Source of the DNA: Curtobacterium sp. MCBA15_008 | Lineage (GTDB): Bacteria > Actinomycetota > Actinomycetes > Actinomycetales > Microbacteriaceae | Direction: 5' to 3' | Length of the DNA stretch: 64,000 nt | Assembly (NCBI RefSeq): GCF_001865065.1 | Contig: NZ_MJGN01000075.1 | Coordinates: 62,001-126,000, forward strand | Shown here: piece by piece, positions 56,902 to 64,000 of the stretch | Position numbering within the stretch: position 1 is the first letter of the stretch | Layout: each line of letters begins with the position of its first letter | Position numbers and translations under genes: made by a program | Notes under the pieces: model-generated | What the model was told of the DNA's origin: nothing | The model's input: only the letters and a program-made list of their open reading frames with translations | The model's database searches: none

Positions 56902-57759
56902 TCAGCGCGGGTCGAAGGCGGTTCCGACCGCGGCGATGTCGTCGCCGCCGTGGCCCGCTGCGCTGGCGTCGGCGTAGACCCGGCCGAGAGCGTCGAGCAG
57001 CACGGTGGAGACGCCGGAGGTCCGTGCGGCATCGGTGATGAGGCCGATGTCCTTCCGCAGACCGTCGAGCGCGAACTGAGGCGGGAACTCCCCCGCGATC
57101 ATCGACTTCCCCTTGGTGTGCGCGTAGGCGGAGTCGCTGGCACCGCCCGCGATGGCCTCGAGGAAGAGCGCCGGGTCGAGCCCGAGCGACCGGGCGACCG
57201 CGAGCGACTGCCCGGTGGCGGCCGTGATCGAGGCGATCCAGGCGTTCGCGGCGAGCTTGAGCGCGGTCCCTGCACCGACCTCGTCGCCCGCGCGCACCGT
57301 CTTCGCACCGATGGCGTCGAGGACGGGGTCGATGCGGTCGAGCACGTCGGCGGGGCCGGCGGCGAGCATCGTCAGCTTCCCCTGCTCGGCGGGGGCCTTC
57401 GTGCCGAGCATCATCGCCTCCACGAGCGTGACGCCGTACTTGCCGGCGAGCTGCACGATCGTCTCGGTACCGGCGACCCCGATGGTCGAGGCCTGCACCC
57501 ACACGGCATCCGTCGGGGCGTCACCGGCGGCGGCTTCGAGCACGTCGAGCACGGCCTCGGTGTCGAACAGGGTGAGCAGGACGACCTCGGCGTCGGCGAC
57601 CGCTGCCGCCGGGTCGGTGGCGACGGTGGCGCCCCGCTCCGCGAGCGGTGCGGCCTTGTCGGCGGTCCGGTTCCAGACCGTCACCTCGTGTCCCTCGCGG
57701 AGCAGCGACCCCGCCACTCCGGCGCCCATCGTGCCCGTCCCCAGTACCGTCACCCGCAC
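56902..57759 (-). CDS. NAD(P)-dependent beta-hydroxyacid dehydrogenase-like enzyme
   Basis: A 285-residue protein of the 3-hydroxyisobutyrate dehydrogenase/imine reductase family. RVTVLGTGTMGAGVAG is the GxGxxG Rossmann start, WNRTADK the NADP-type loop, and VQASTIGVAGT matches the substrate-binding DxST-like region (here ASTIG). The catalytic lysine region reads GAGTALKLAANAW (about residue 172). It reduces or oxidises a small hydroxyacid or imine. GTG 57759 with nearby GGAC/GGAG is the start. Confidence 0.83.
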   Translation of the reverse strand: MRVTVLGTGTMGAGVAGSLLREGHEVTVWNRTADKAAPLAERGATVATDPAAAVADAEVVLLTLFDTEAVLDVLEAAAGDAPTDAVWVQASTIGVAGTETIVQLAGKYGVTLVEAMMLGTKAPAEQGKLTMLAAGPADVLDRIDPVLDAIGAKTVRAGDEVGAGTALKLAANAWIASITAATGQSLAVARSLGLDPALFLEAIAGGASDSAYAHTKGKSMIAGEFPPQFALDGLRKDIGLITDAARTSGVSTVLLDALGRVYADASAAGHGGDDIAAVGTAFDPR

Positions 57760-57855
57760 GTGCGTCTCCGTCCTCGAGCGACACCCTGCCGCCCTCCTGG
57801 CGACGCTACGCGCTCGGCGTCGGAGCAGGCTGCGGTGTCGGAGCAGGCCCCGATG

Positions 57856-58908
57856 TCAGAGCAGGCCGCGGTTCCGGAGCCACACCGCCGGGTCGACCGG
57901 GGTCCCGCCGACGATGACCTCGAAGTGCAGGTGCGAGCCGGTCGAGACGCCGGTGTTGCCCACGGCGCCGATCCGCTCGCCGGCCGCGACCGACTGCCCG
58001 ACGCCGACGCCGATCTGCGACAGGTGACCGTACCGCGTCTGCGATCCGTCGGCGTGCTGCAGCAGGATCTGGTTGCCGTAGCCACCGAACACGCCGGCGG
58101 ACACCACGCGGCCGGACATCGCCGCGACGACGGCGGTACCGGTGGGAGCGGCGAAGTCGAGCCCCTGGTGGTTCGTCGAGCAGGACGCACAGCCGCGGAC
58201 CCACCGGGAGCCGAACCCACCCGCCGCCGGGATCGCTCCGGCGACCGGACGGACGGACGGCGCTGCCCCGCCGGTCGACGGCGGTGGTGCACCGGGCATC
58301 CGGATCGGGACCCCGCCGATCGCGAACGCGTCGCGGAGGACGGGGATCGTGTCACCCGCGGCGACGCTGTAGCGCTGTGCGTCGAGCGCGGGGACGGCAG
58401 CCTGGGGTGGCGCCGCCAGCGCCGACTGCGGGGTCGCGACCGTGACGAAGAGGCACGCGGCCACCGCGGTCGCCGTGACCGGGACCGCCCTGGCCGAGGC
58501 GACCGCGTGCCCGATCGACCGCAGCGGGAGGGTGATCGCCTGGGTCACGGAGCGGGCCAGGGAGTCGGCCGCGGGCCTGGAGGCGCGGCTCACCCTGGGT
58601 GGGTCGACTCGCGCCCGGTCGGTGGTCGGTCCGGGAGCGGTGGTGACCGAGGCGGCGGGAGTGGTCGCCGCCGCCCCGGTGGTCTGGTGGTGACGCTCGG
58701 CGTCGTGGGGGCGCACCGCGCGGTCGTGACCGACCGCGTCGTGGCGCCCTGCCCGCCGGCGTTGCGTTCCCGACGCGGTGGCCTCGGCCTCGGCCGCCCG
58801 ACGGGCCCGACGTGTCGGGAAACCCTCGGCCGCGGCCGCCGCCTCGAGGTTCGCCGCGTGCCGGGCGGCTCCGCGTGGACGCATCGGCGGGAGGTCGGTC
58901 GTGGTCAT
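57856..58908 (-). CDS. M23 (LytM) metallopeptidase
   Basis: A 350-residue exported protein. The N-terminal 100 residues are basic and Ala-rich; a membrane segment or signal lies near 130-150 (TATAVAACLFVTVATPQSALA). The C-terminal LytM domain has NHQGLDFAAPTGTAVVAAMSG and GSHLHFEVIVGG, supplying the zinc ligands (His, Asp, HxH). It hydrolyses or regulates hydrolysis of peptidoglycan. ATG 58908 gives the whole protein; the sequence has no LysM motif beyond a weak AQRYSVAAGDTIP segment. Confidence 0.83.
   Translation of the reverse strand: MTTTDLPPMRPRGAARHAANLEAAAAAEGFPTRRARRAAEAEATASGTQRRRAGRHDAVGHDRAVRPHDAERHHQTTGAAATTPAASVTTAPGPTTDRARVDPPRVSRASRPAADSLARSVTQAITLPLRSIGHAVASARAVPVTATAVAACLFVTVATPQSALAAPPQAAVPALDAQRYSVAAGDTIPVLRDAFAIGGVPIRMPGAPPPSTGGAAPSVRPVAGAIPAAGGFGSRWVRGCASCSTNHQGLDFAAPTGTAVVAAMSGRVVSAGVFGGYGNQILLQHADGSQTRYGHLSQIGVGVGQSVAAGERIGAVGNTGVSTGSHLHFEVIVGGTPVDPAVWLRNRGLL
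58577..58587. repeat. CTGGAGGCGCG inside the M23 gene
   Basis: Exact dispersed 11-mer in the low-complexity N-terminal coding region. Confidence 0.45.
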
Positions 58909-58927
58909 CGGGAGCGCGGACTGCGGG

Positions 58928-59305
58928 TCAGGCGCGGACGACGCCGTCGCGGGTGATCTGCTCGAGCTCGGTGACGACGGCGTCGACGACGGCGCGGGTG
59001 ATCGCATCGGCGACGGCCTCGACGAGGACGAGCTGCTCCGCGCGGACGGCGTGCCCCGCATCGGCAGCGGCGGCGACCCGGACCGGGATCTCCTCGATCG
59101 CGGCGACGAGGGCCGCGGGGACGAGCATCGAGTCACGCGACGGGACCGGGGCGGAGATCGGCGAGGTGGGAGCGGGGGTGAAGCTCGCGCGGGCCGTGGT
59201 CGGGAGGGATGCGACGCCGGTCAGGACGGGGGCCGAGGCGGCCTGTGTGGCTGCCGTCCCCGTGGTGCGGCGGGCGATGGAGTCGAAGAGCGGGGTGGAG
59301 GACAT
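58928..59305 (-). CDS. Ala-rich protein of unknown function
   Basis: A 125-residue protein starting MSSTPLFDSIARRTT, with a long Pro/Ala/Ser-rich linker and a C-terminal helix (ADAITRAVVDAVVTELEQI). No known motif. It lies 20 bases upstream of the M23 gene and is probably in its operon. A promoter-like TTGCAC-N17-TTGAAT on the minus strand (near 59375-59405) could drive both. ATG 59305 was chosen over upstream starts without ribosome site. Confidence 0.6.
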   Translation of the reverse strand: MSSTPLFDSIARRTTGTAATQAASAPVLTGVASLPTTARASFTPAPTSPISAPVPSRDSMLVPAALVAAIEEIPVRVAAAADAGHAVRAEQLVLVEAVADAITRAVVDAVVTELEQITRDGVVRA

Positions 59306-59437
59306 GCTGCGGACCTGCCGATCAGTGTGAGGCGATCCGTTCTCGGCCGGACCGCGGTGGAGTGTGCCCCTGGGCACGCCCTCATTCAAACACCGATATT
59401 TCAAATGTGCAATAGCGTCCGTCGAGATACTCGATGA

Positions 59438-60181
59438 TCAGTCGGGTTGGACGGCCTCGGTCGGGTCGTCGCGCCGGAGCGCCTGCCGCACGCGCTCCAC
59501 GATCGTCGCCGGCGGGTTGTTGTACGCGTTCGCGGGTTCCTGCCCGCTGAGCTCCTGGATCGCGGCCATCACCGCGTCGGTCGCGTGGCGTCGGGCACGG
59601 CCGGAGGACGCCTCGCCGAAGGACGACAGGTCGAGCGGCTTCCCGAACTCGATCGTCACCTTCGCGAGCTTCGGGACGCGTGACCCCACGGGCTGCACGT
59701 CCTCGGTGCCGGTCAGTGCGACCGGCACCACCGGAGCGCCACTCGTCAGGGCGAGCCAGGCCACGCCCGTGCGGCCCTTGTAGATGCGGCCGTCGAGCGA
59801 GCGGGTGCCCTCGGGGTAGATCGCGAAGGCCTCCCCTGCCTCGAGCCGTTCGAGCCCGAGGTCGAGCGCGTGCTGCGCCGCCGAACCCGCACCGCGTTCG
59901 ACGCCGATGGCACCGATGCCGCCGAAGAACGCGCGGGACACGGCACCGCGGAGGCCCGTGCCGGTGAAGTACTCCTGCTTCGCCAGGAACGAGACCTTCC
60001 GGGGCGCCATCAGCGTGATCGCCGGGGAGTCGATGAACGAGCGGTGGTTGCTCGCCAGGATCACCGGGCCGCGCTTCGGGACGTTCTTCCGGCCGATGAT
60101 CCGCGGACGCCACAGCATGCGCGCCAGCGGGGTCACCACCGCGCGGCTGAGCGTGGTGGTGAACTTCGTCGATCCGGACAC
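59438..60181 (-). CDS. plsC: 1-acyl-sn-glycerol-3-phosphate acyltransferase (PlsC-like)
   Basis: A 247-residue acyltransferase with the H-x4-D catalytic motif in ILASNHRSFIDSPA (His46), the phosphate motif FAIYPEGTRSLDG and the later ALTGTEDV. It adds the second acyl chain to lysophosphatidic acid at the inner membrane. GTG 60181 has GAGGAGG at 5 bases; TACACT at 60209-60214 on this strand is a plausible -10 with a leader of about 20 bases. Confidence 0.88.
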   Translation of the reverse strand: MSGSTKFTTTLSRAVVTPLARMLWRPRIIGRKNVPKRGPVILASNHRSFIDSPAITLMAPRKVSFLAKQEYFTGTGLRGAVSRAFFGGIGAIGVERGAGSAAQHALDLGLERLEAGEAFAIYPEGTRSLDGRIYKGRTGVAWLALTSGAPVVPVALTGTEDVQPVGSRVPKLAKVTIEFGKPLDLSSFGEASSGRARRHATDAVMAAIQELSGQEPANAYNNPPATIVERVRQALRRDDPTEAVQPD

Positions 60182-60208
60182 CGGGCCTCCTCGTGACGGG
60201 AGTCTCCG

Positions 60209-60214
60209 AGTGTA
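60209..60214 (-). promoter_or_regulatory. -10 box (TACACT) of plsC
   Basis: TACACT on the minus strand, 27 bases before GTG 60181, with a GAGGAGG ribosome site between. Confidence 0.45.
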
Positions 60215-60257
60215 GTGAGCGCCACCACGGCCGCATGCCCGTTCGGGAATGTGTCGC

Positions 60258-62201
60258 TCAGTCTGCTGCGGCGACCACGTCGAGCACGGCCCGGCCGTAC
60301 CGTTCGAGCTTCGCTCCACCGACGCCGGAGATCTCGCCGAGCTGGTCCTCGTCCGCCGGCTTCACCGCCGCGATGCCCCGCAGTGTCGCGTCGTTGAACA
60401 CCACGTACGCGGGGACGCCCTGCTCGCGGGCCTGGGCCGCCCGCCACGCACGGAGTGCCTCGAAGAGCCCGACGGCCTCTTGTGGCATGTCCGTCACGAC
60501 CGCTCGCCTCGTGCGGCTGCCGCGGGGCGCCTTCACCGGGTCGCGGCGCATCCGCACCGTGACCTTGCCGCCGAGGACGTCCGCGCTCGTCGGGCTCAGG
60601 ACGATCGTGCCGAATCCGTCGCCGGACACCGCGGCGTACCCCTGCGCGAGCAGCTGCCGTGCGACCGCACGCCACTCGGCTTCGCCCAGGTCGTTCCCGA
60701 TGCCGAAGGTCGCGAGGGACTCGTGGCGGAGCTCCTGCACGCGCGGCGACGGCTTGCCGACCAGGATGTCGACGAGGTGCGAGACGCCGTACCGCTGCCC
60801 GCGCTCACGATCGAGCCGGACGACGGTGGAGAGGAGCTTCTGCGCCGGCACGGTGCCGTCCCACGACTCGGGCGGGGCGATGCACGTGTCGCAGTTGCCG
60901 CACGCGGTCGACTCCTGCCCGAAGTAGGCGAGCAGTCGGACGCGGCGGCACTCGATCGTCTCGCACAGGGCGAGCATGGCGTCGAGGTGGGCGCTGAGCT
61001 GCCGGCGGTGCGCTGCGTCGCCCTCGGACTGGTCGATCATCCGGCGCTGCTGCACGACGTCGTTCAGGCCGTAGGCGAGCCACGCCGTCGAGGGCAGCCC
61101 GTCACGCCCGGCACGACCGGTCTCTTGGTAGTAGCCCTCGACCGACTTCGGCAGGTCGAGGTGCGCCACGAACCGGACGTCCGGCTTGTCGATGCCCATG
61201 CCGAAGGCGATCGTGGCGACCATGACGACGCCGTCCTCGCGCAGGAAGGTCGACTGGTTGCGCTCCCGCACCTTGGCGTCGAGGCCGGCGTGGTACGGCA
61301 GCGCGGCGATCCCCTGCTCGGCGAGGGCGGTCGCGGTGCGCTCGACCGAGTTGCGGGACAGGCAGTAGACGATGCCCGCGTCGCCGCTGTGTTCGGTGCG
61401 GATGAAGGTGAGGAGCTGCTGCAGCGCGCCGGTCTTCGGCTCGATGCGGTACTGGATGTTCGGCCGGTCGAAGTCGGCGACGAAGTGCGCGGCGTCGTCG
61501 AGGCCGAGCCGTGCCGAGATCTCGCGGTGGGTCTGCGGCGTCGCGGTGGCGGTCAGCGCGATGCGCGGCACGGTCGGCCAGCGCTCGTGCAGGACGCTCA
61601 GCTCGAGGTAGTCCGGGCGGAAGTCGTGACCCCACTGCGCGACGCAGTGGGCCTCGTCGATGGCGAACAGGGCGATCCGCGCGCGGTCGAGCAGGGCGCG
61701 GGTGGACTCGAGCCGCAGTCGTTCGGGGGCGAGGTAGAGCATGTCGACCTCGCCCGAGACCACCGCGCGCTCGACGCGGGCACGTTCGTCGGGGCCCTGC
61801 GTCGAGTTGAGGAACGCGGCCTTCACGCCGTTCGCCGCGAGGGCGTCGACCTGGTCCTGCATGAGGGCGATGAGCGGCGACACGACGACCCCGACGCCGT
61901 CGCGGACGAGCGACGGCACCTGGTAGCACAGCGACTTGCCGCCACCGGTGGGCATCAGGACGAGGGCGTCGCCGCCGGACACGACCTGGTCGATGATCGC
62001 GGCCTGCTCGCCACGGAAGTCGTCGTAGCCCCAGACGCTCCGGAGCACCTCGAGCGCAGCGGCACGCGCCGGCGACCCAGCACCGACGGACGCAGCACCT
62101 ACGGGCCCGGCACCTACGGGCCCGGCACCGGCGGGCCCAACACCGGCGGGCGCGGAGGCGCCCGCATCGGGCACGGCGACGGGCGCGGGCGTGGTGCTCA
62201 T
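60258..62201 (-). CDS. recQ: ATP-dependent DNA helicase RecQ
   Basis: A 647-residue Rec[20 protein letters not shown] (Walker A), [16 protein letters not shown] (DEAH), TATATP and [15 protein letters not shown] are helicase motifs; the zinc-binding Cys set (IECRR, CGNCDTC), RQC wing and C-terminal HRDC domain ([14 protein letters not shown]) are intact. It unwinds recombination and repair intermediates. The first 45 residues are a Gly/Pro/Val repeat (GAGPVGA) from short tandem DNA repeats. ATG 62201 has TAGGCT 6 bases upstream. Confidence 0.93.
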   Translation of the reverse strand: MSTTPAPVAVPDAGASAPAGVGPAGAGPVGAGPVGAASVGAGSPARAAALEVLRSVWGYDDFRGEQAAIIDQVVSGGDALVLMPTGGGKSLCYQVPSLVRDGVGVVVSPLIALMQDQVDALAANGVKAAFLNSTQGPDERARVERAVVSGEVDMLYLAPERLRLESTRALLDRARIALFAIDEAHCVAQWGHDFRPDYLELSVLHERWPTVPRIALTATATPQTHREISARLGLDDAAHFVADFDRPNIQYRIEPKTGALQQLLTFIRTEHSGDAGIVYCLSRNSVERTATALAEQGIAALPYHAGLDAKVRERNQSTFLREDGVVMVATIAFGMGIDKPDVRFVAHLDLPKSVEGYYQETGRAGRDGLPSTAWLAYGLNDVVQQRRMIDQSEGDAAHRRQLSAHLDAMLALCETIECRRVRLLAYFGQESTACGNCDTCIAPPESWDGTVPAQKLLSTVVRLDRERGQRYGVSHLVDILVGKPSPRVQELRHESLATFGIGNDLGEAEWRAVARQLLAQGYAAVSGDGFGTIVLSPTSADVLGGKVTVRMRRDPVKAPRGSRTRRAVVTDMPQEAVGLFEALRAWRAAQAREQGVPAYVVFNDATLRGIAAVKPADEDQLGEISGVGGAKLERYGRAVLDVVAAAD

Positions 62202-62207
62202 GCCACG

Positions 62208-62213
62208 AGCCTA
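62208..62213 (-). promoter_or_regulatory. -10 box (TAGGCT) of recQ
   Basis: On the minus strand TAGGCT ends 6 bases before ATG 62201 and contains the TAG stop of the upstream CPBP gene. Confidence 0.5.
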
Positions 62214-63326
62214 CGGCCGACCGGCGACACCCACGGCGTTGTCCACAGCGTCCGCACGGTCGCCGGAGCCGGCCACGTCGTCGGGGCGGGCGGGGGCGAT
62301 GGCCCAGCCCGTGCCTCCAGGCCGGAGCCACTGTCGCCCGCCCGCCCAGGCCGGGGCCACACCGCGGAACCGGGGTGTCTCGTGCCCAGCGAACCGCCGG
62401 TCGAGGCCCCGCCACCGTGCCAGGAGCTCCACCATGCCCCAGTAGAGGAGCGAGGTGCCGAGGGTGATCAGCCAGCCCCAGACCGTCCCGTTCGACGAGT
62501 CGAGGTCGATCTTGGACCACCCCGGCGCCTGCAGCACGAAGATCATGATGTTGTTGAAGGCGTGCTGCAGGACGGTGGCCTCCATGCCGCCGGTGCGCAG
62601 GACGATGATCGCCGCGATCAGGCCGAACGAGCCGACGTCGAGGATGCCCCAGACGTTGTAGCCGTTCGGGATGTGGAGCAGGGCGAACACCACGGTCGAC
62701 ACCGCGACTGCGACGACCGTGCCGACGATGCGCCACGGGATCCACGAGCCGATCGTCTGCATGAGGAAGCCGCGGAAGATGTACTCCTCGGCCGCGCCCT
62801 GGAACGGCACGAGCAGCAGGACCAGCACGATCGTCAGGGTCAGCGTGCCGACCGAGACCGTCGACTGCCCGATGGCGGCGTGGTCCCACCCGAAGCCGCC
62901 GTCGAACGTGAACATGCCCCAGGTCTGCGTGAGGAACATGATCGCGGCGATGACGAGGGTCGGCAGGAGGCACCAGGCCGTCCACGCCCAGCGCACCCGG
63001 AACCGCGTCGAGGACAGGATGCCGGCCGGTCCGATCCGCGCGATCTTCACCGCGAGCAGGATGCCGGGCAGCAGCACCACGAGCGACACGAGCGACATCG
63101 ACAGCACGATCGGGTCGGTCGGGTCGAGCGCGCCGCTGGCCAGGTCGTTCTGCAGGTCCATCAGCCCCTGCGGCCCCTGCGTGGCGCCGATCGGCACGAA
63201 GTAGGCGACCGCGATGAGGACCTGCGACGCGAGGTACCAGCCCGCCAGGAAGGCGAGCGCCACGAACGGGCGCCACCACCTCCAGCGTGCGTCGACGCGG
63301 GGCAGGCGGTGGTAGGGAACGCTCAC
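62211..63326 (-). CDS. CPBP-family intramembrane metalloprotease
   Basis: A 371-residue membrane protein with about eight segments. The CAAX-protease-like motifs are QGAAEEYIFRGFLMQ (EExxxR), FALLHIPN and HAFNNIMIF. Family members process prenylated proteins, bacteriocin systems or act as membrane chaperones; the substrate is unknown. GTG 63326 lies 7 bases after a TAGCCT box. The C-terminal 60 residues are soluble and Arg/Gly-rich. Confidence 0.87.
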   Translation of the reverse strand: MSVPYHRLPRVDARWRWWRPFVALAFLAGWYLASQVLIAVAYFVPIGATQGPQGLMDLQNDLASGALDPTDPIVLSMSLVSLVVLLPGILLAVKIARIGPAGILSSTRFRVRWAWTAWCLLPTLVIAAIMFLTQTWGMFTFDGGFGWDHAAIGQSTVSVGTLTLTIVLVLLLVPFQGAAEEYIFRGFLMQTIGSWIPWRIVGTVVAVAVSTVVFALLHIPNGYNVWGILDVGSFGLIAAIIVLRTGGMEATVLQHAFNNIMIFVLQAPGWSKIDLDSSNGTVWGWLITLGTSLLYWGMVELLARWRGLDRRFAGHETPRFRGVAPAWAGGRQWLRPGGTGWAIAPARPDDVAGSGDRADAVDNAVGVAGRP

Positions 63327-63333
63327 GTCACGC

Positions 63334-63339
63334 AGGCTA
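63334..63339 (-). promoter_or_regulatory. -10 box (TAGCCT), leaderless start at 63326
   Basis: On the minus strand TAGCCT ends 7 bases before the GTG. Confidence 0.5.
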
Positions 63340-63349
63340 CCGGGCGGGG

Positions 63350-63355
63350 CAGGAT
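63350..63355 (+). promoter_or_regulatory. -10 box (CAGGAT), leaderless start at 63363
   Basis: CAGGAT ends 7 bases before the GTG of the EamA transporter. Confidence 0.45.
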
Positions 63356-63362
63356 GGGAGCC

Positions 63363-64000
63363 GTGCTCACCGTCGTCCTCGGCCTGTCCGGCGCACTCGT
63401 CTACGGCTTCGCCGACTTCCTCGGCGGGCTGGCATCGAGGCGTCTCCGCGCGGTGACCGTCGCGGCCGTCGCCGCCGCCGTCGGGATCGTGCCGCTGCTG
63501 CTCGGGCTCGTGGTGGTCGGTGGCGACTTCACCTGGACCGGCACACTGTGGGGCGCCGTCGCCGGGGCGTCCGGTGGGGTCGGGGTGCTCCTGCTCTACC
63601 GTGCGCTGGCGATCGGCCCGATGAGCGTGCTCTCACCCCTCACCGCCGTGTTCGCCGCGGTCGTGCCCGTGCTGGTCGCGGTGCTCCGCGGGACGGCGCT
63701 GTCCGGACTCGCGATCGCCGCGCTGGTGGTCGCCGTGGTCGCGGTCGTGCTCGTCGCGGCGGTCCGGGACTCCTCCGGGGCGCGGGTCACGGCGCGCGGC
63801 CTGGTCACCGCGGCGGTCGCTGGGTGCGGATTCGGTGGCATCGTGCTGGCGTACGACCTCACGCCGTCGGACTCCGGCGTCGCACCGCTGGTCGTCGCGC
63901 GGGTGCTGCAGGCGGTGCTGCTCGGTGCGGCGGCAGTCGGCACGGCGCTGGCCGGCCGCCCTGGAGGCGCGGGAGACCCCGCCACGTCGGCCGACGCTGC
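63363..64000 (+). CDS. EamA/DMT-family transporter (3' end outside window)
   Basis: The frame is open to the window edge, so the C-terminal half is missing. The visible 212 residues form several membrane segments; GFADFLGGLASRR and LLYRALAIGPMSVLSPL match the first EamA repeat. Such transporters export metabolites or amino acids. GTG 63363 has a CAGGAT box 7 bases upstream and is divergent from the CPBP gene. A dispersed CTGGAGGCGCG copy (63961-63971) lies in frame within a loop. Confidence 0.8.
   Translation, partial: MLTVVLGLSGALVYGFADFLGGLASRRLRAVTVAAVAAAVGIVPLLLGLVVVGGDFTWTGTLWGAVAGASGGVGVLLLYRALAIGPMSVLSPLTAVFAAVVPVLVAVLRGTALSGLAIAALVVAVVAVVLVAAVRDSSGARVTARGLVTAAVAGCGFGGIVLAYDLTPSDSGVAPLVVARVLQAVLLGAAAVGTALAGRPGGAGDPATSADA
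63961..63971. repeat. CTGGAGGCGCG inside the EamA gene
   Basis: Exact dispersed 11-mer, in a predicted loop between the two EamA halves. Confidence 0.45.

Overview
The window is high-GC (about 70%) actinobacterial chromosome. Tightly packed ATGA/GTGA-overlapping operons, many leaderless genes, TAT- and lipobox-bearing exported proteins, a DeoR/MarR/LacI regulator set and a TasA/SipW-type pair fit the Microbacteriaceae; the gene mix looks most like Curtobacterium. That genus call is inference from general knowledge, not a database result. No CRISPR array, rRNA, integrase, transposase or origin is visible. One tRNA (Gln, TTG) is present.

Layout. 1-3030: end of an AfsR-like STAND regulator and a TAT-exported phosphoesterase. 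3146-6090: an osmoprotectant ABC transporter (binding protein plus two permeases, no ATPase gene) beside a DeoR regulator that has lost its DNA-binding half. 6463-7730: two lipoproteins of lower GC beside tRNA-Gln. 8357-14552: MarR, D-Ala-D-Ala carboxypeptidase, VOC protein, Uup-like ABC-F ATPase and small membrane proteins. 14587-17262: a four-gene molybdenum-cofactor operon (moeA-moaC-mogA/moaB-moaE). 17369-21897: a divergent, translationally coupled operon (MTA-phosphorylase-like enzyme, epimerase, GT2, TIGR04282-like transferase, methyltransferase) that looks like an uncharacterised sugar or nucleoside pathway.

22360-27616 is the most remarkable region. It is a minus-strand polymorphic-toxin operon: an adaptor-like protein, a DUF6507/WXG100-like protein, a 567-residue toxin with a C-terminal RNase A-like (CdiA-CT type) domain, and then five diverged paralogues of a CdiI-like immunity protein plus a degraded remnant. 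The toxin tip and immunity genes are clearly poorer in GC than the flanks, as expected for exchanged tips.

27696-39419: phosphoglucomutase, a hypothetical gene, then a mannoside/N-glycan utilisation locus (GH125, GH3, an ABC sugar importer, LacI, GH5) with two matching LacI-type operators in the divergent promoter. 39484-42337: a BD-FAE-like esterase, then a TasA-like protein and an unusual SipW-type signal peptidase that runs in frame into a LamG domain. 42610-48508: a large DHA2 efflux pump, a solitary DNA methyltransferase, GNAT and AAA proteins. 48509-54848: lipoate ligase, lipase, PiT phosphate transporter, SDR and a MarR-MFS pair. 55073-64000: alpha-E protein, MarR, dehydrogenase, M23 peptidase, PlsC, RecQ, CPBP protease and a truncated EamA transporter.

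Two genome-wide themes are visible. About twenty genes have a TANNNT-like -10 box placed 6-8 bases before the start codon, implying leaderless mRNAs. A dispersed palindromic element built on CTGGAGGCGCG (13 exact copies of the 11-mer, both strands) sits mainly at gene ends, including one perfect 38-bp palindrome.
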